DNA from: Deltaproteobacteria bacterium | GTDB lineage: Bacteria; Desulfobacterota; JAFDED01 | DNA length: 64,000 nt | Assembly (NCBI GenBank): GCA_019310535.1 | Contig: JAFDED010000006.1 | Location: forward strand, 1 to 64,000 | Reading direction: 5' to 3' | Part shown: one piece after another, positions 62,277-64,000 of the stretch | Layout of the letters: each line of letters starts with the position of its first letter | Position numbering within the stretch: position 1 is the stretch's first letter | The notes under the pieces: generated by a model | Seen by the model: the letters and a program-made list of their open reading frames with translations, nothing else | Told to the model about the DNA's origin: nothing | Databases searched by the model: none | Program-made: the position numbers and the translations under genes

Positions 62277-63290
62277 ATGAGAAAATCCATTCTTTGGTTT
62301 AGTTGGTCGGTTATCTTCGCCCTGGTGATTTTCTGGGCGGTACCGGGCGTTTTCGCCGCTGGCAAAGTAGTGGTCTACAGCACGAATCAGCAGGCACAGA
62401 ACGACATGATGGCCACTGCCTTCGAACAGGCAACGGGTATTAAATGCGAGATGGTCCGAGCCGGGTCCGGAGTGACCATAAAGAGGATACGGGCCGAGAG
62501 AGGTCGTCCTCTCGGCGACGTGGCCCTTGGAATGTCGAAGATCATCCTGTTAAATAACATGGATCTCTGGGAGCCATACAAAATCAAAGACCTTGACATT
62601 TATCCAGAAGAGTTCAAGGATCCCAACGGCATGTGGATCGGCCAAATGGTGCATGTAATGGCCTTTGTTTACAACACCAAGCTCCTCTCCGCGGACCAAG
62701 CTCCGAAGGGCTGGAGCGATTTTCTCGACCCCAAGTGGCAGGACCGTGTGGCTTACTGCAATCCCAACAATTCAGGGTCAGCTTACACGCAATTGTCTAT
62801 AATGCTTCAGCTCTGGGGCGATGATGAGAACGGCTGGAAGAAAGTCGAGAAGGTGCTCAAACACGCCAAGATCACTCAGCAATCCTCGTTGGTTTATAAG
62901 GGTGTGGCCGAAGGAGAGTTCCCCTCAGGTATTACTATGGAGTACGCGGGCTATCGGTACAAAAAAGGCGGCGCTCCGGTGGAAGTGGTCTATCCGGAAG
63001 ATGGGACCGTGGCTTACACTGAAGGTGCGGCGATCATCAAAGGCGCCAAAAACCGGGAAAACGCCCGCAAGTTCCTTGACTGGGCATCCAGCCTTGATGC
63101 CCGCAAAAAGATCGTGTCCCAGTTCATGCGCCGACCCGCTCGCCCGGACATTGATTTTACGGAGCTTGTTCCTGGAATGCTTCCTCTGGCCAAAATCAAG
63201 AAAGTACAGGGGTATGACAGGGCATATTGGACCAAGCGGAGGCCGGAGATTCTAAAGAAAGTGAAGGACGCTTTGCTACGGATCAAATAG
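62277..63290 (+). CDS. periplasmic substrate-binding protein, iron(III)-type ABC importer
   Basis: A 337-residue exported protein. Residues 1-28 are a signal peptide (SVIFALVIFWAVPGVFA, cleavage before AGK). The mature protein starts KVVVYSTNQQAQNDMMATAFEQATGIK, the FbpA-like type I/II periplasmic fold, and has GMWIGQMVHVMAFVYN near 118. Ligand tyrosines typical of iron binders cannot be confirmed; other small anions or polyamine-like ligands are possible. AAGGAGG precedes the ATG. Its ATPase partner follows. Confidence 0.85.
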   Translation: MRKSILWFSWSVIFALVIFWAVPGVFAAGKVVVYSTNQQAQNDMMATAFEQATGIKCEMVRAGSGVTIKRIRAERGRPLGDVALGMSKIILLNNMDLWEPYKIKDLDIYPEEFKDPNGMWIGQMVHVMAFVYNTKLLSADQAPKGWSDFLDPKWQDRVAYCNPNNSGSAYTQLSIMLQLWGDDENGWKKVEKVLKHAKITQQSSLVYKGVAEGEFPSGITMEYAGYRYKKGGAPVEVVYPEDGTVAYTEGAAIIKGAKNRENARKFLDWASSLDARKKIVSQFMRRPARPDIDFTELVPGMLPLAKIKKVQGYDRAYWTKRRPEILKKVKDALLRIK

Positions 63291-63309
63291 ATCGCGGCGG
63301 GTATATTGT

Positions 63310-63334
63310 GGGGGGGGTGATCTCCCCCCTTTAT
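63310..63334 (+). terminator. intra-operon hairpin (terminator or attenuator)
   Basis: A G-run (63310-63317) pairs with a C-run (63324-63329) around TGATCT and is followed by TTTAT. It lies between the binding-protein gene and the ATPase gene, a position that often makes the binding protein the more abundant product. Confidence 0.6.
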
Positions 63335-63417
63335 GTGTTGACAAATTGGTTCTCTTCCATTGCCTGAGTGATGCGGGTGAATACCTCTTACCTCACGATA
63401 ACCGGGAGTGGTTTTAG

Positions 63418-64000
63418 ATGGCGGGCATTTCCCTCCATGGTGTTACAAAGCGTTTCGGCGAGCTCATTGCGGTCAACAATGTGAGCCTGGAGATCCAGAA
63501 AGGGGAGTTCTTTACCCTGCTCGGCCCCAGCGGGTGCGGTAAAACCACGCTATTGCGCTGCGTTGCCGGTTTTGTGGATCACGAACAGGGACGGATATTT
63601 TTCGGCCAGCGCCGGGTGGATGGGATCCCAACCCACAAAAGAAACGTGGGCATGGTTTTCCAGAACTATGCTGTCTTTCCTCACCTGTCTGTGCAGGACA
63701 ACGTAAAATACGGGCTTAAGGCCCGCAAGATTCCAGTACCGGAGCAGGTTGAGCGCGCCCGCCGAACACTCGCTCTGGTCCGCCTTGAAGGCCTTGAGCA
63801 TCGCCTTCCCAACCAACTGTCAGGCGGCCAGCTTCAGCGCGTCGCCATCGCCAGGGCGCTCGTCATCGAGCCGGAGGTTCTCCTGATGGACGAGCCGTTG
63901 AGCAACCTCGACGCCAAATTGCGAGTGGAGATGCGCGGTGAAATTCGTATCCTCCAGCAAGAAATGGGCATTACTACCATCTACGTCACCCATGACCAGG
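63418..64000 (+). CDS. ABC transporter ATP-binding protein, FbpC/PotA-like (partial)
   Basis: The first 194 residues of an ATPase, cut by the window edge. Walker A is GPSGCGKTTLLR near residues 39-50, Q-loop VFQNYAVFPHLSV near 82, signature LSGGQLQRVAIARAL near 138, Walker B VLLMDEPLSNLDAKL near 158, and the H-loop YVTHDQ at the end. It pairs with the binding protein to energise import; the permease gene should follow to the right. GGGAG lies nine bases before the ATG. Confidence 0.93.
   Translation, partial: MAGISLHGVTKRFGELIAVNNVSLEIQKGEFFTLLGPSGCGKTTLLRCVAGFVDHEQGRIFFGQRRVDGIPTHKRNVGMVFQNYAVFPHLSVQDNVKYGLKARKIPVPEQVERARRTLALVRLEGLEHRLPNQLSGGQLQRVAIARALVIEPEVLLMDEPLSNLDAKLRVEMRGEIRILQQEMGITTIYVTHDQ

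Overview
The window looks like a chromosomal segment from a strictly anaerobic Gram-negative bacterium of the Desulfobacterota (old Deltaproteobacteria) type. The evidence is gene content: a tungsten-type aldehyde:ferredoxin oxidoreductase, a three-piece ferredoxin-rich glutamate synthase, an ADP-forming acyl-CoA synthetase, a fused MetF/MetV-like methylenetetrahydrofolate reductase, an SdhAB-citrate synthase block, radical-SAM proteins, HflKC, TatA, an outer-membrane barrel and a CsgG-type lipoprotein. Composition is mid GC, with clearly AT-richer patches around 1-5200, 24240-25070, 30980-32250 and 50760-52740. No taxonomic marker gene such as rRNA is present, so the assignment is an inference.

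Layout. 1-8300: a class I adenylate cyclase and two glycosyltransferases that share an unusual GW-containing accessory domain (one copy in the first, five in the second). 8700-13850 (minus): a glutamate synthase operon in three genes. 14400-18740 (minus): THEP1 NTPase, a coiled-coil membrane protein, TatA, a beta-barrel and a surface beta-propeller with a CFI-box-like C terminus. 19127-21279 (plus): IHF/HU, a small protein, a HAD phosphatase and RsmI. 21618-24224 (minus): HflC, HflK and a DUF4013 membrane protein. 24500-24780: a stretch of hairpins ending in a terminator, a candidate non-coding RNA. 25073-31877 (plus): an SDR, two radical-SAM proteins, an ADP-forming acyl-CoA ligase and a membrane coiled-coil protein. 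32510-41736: two paralogous cytidylate-kinase-like proteins, CsgG-SH3, AOR, an RRM protein, a pyruvate-kinase-like protein without its C domain, RNase HIII and two tandem tRNA-Ser genes. 41886-44724: groES-groEL and a divergent hsp20 with two near-consensus promoters. 44890-50730: DUF362, panB, a DUF2520 dehydrogenase, and an HSA32-type phosphosulfolactate synthase next to an MmgE/PrpD protein. 50779-52643: an AT-rich AAA ATPase-PIN nuclease pair. 52748-56536 (minus): sdhB, sdhA and citrate synthase. 56866-61366 (plus): an FMN alpha-hydroxy-acid dehydrogenase, a small unknown protein, the MetF/MetV fusion and an M50 protease. 61794-64000: a consensus promoter with an overlapping operator-like dyad, a long leader, and an iron-type ABC importer running off the right edge.

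Three intergenic stretches (21291-21387, 26300-26537, 47332-47502) are copies of one dispersed repeat. It carries a conserved inverted repeat, TTGATCA-N9-TGATCAA, and in two copies a hairpin whose position is conserved while its sequence changes.

The genes read as the core of an anaerobic, partly carboxylic-acid-based metabolism: C1 transfer through folate, the oxidative or reductive branch of the TCA cycle, acyl-CoA conservation to ATP, aldehyde oxidation, ferredoxin-linked nitrogen assimilation, pantothenate synthesis and envelope quality control. The most novel-looking items are the glycosyltransferase GW-domain family, the AAA-PIN pair, the HSA32-PrpD operon, the repeat family, the reduced pyruvate kinase, and the candidate structured RNA.
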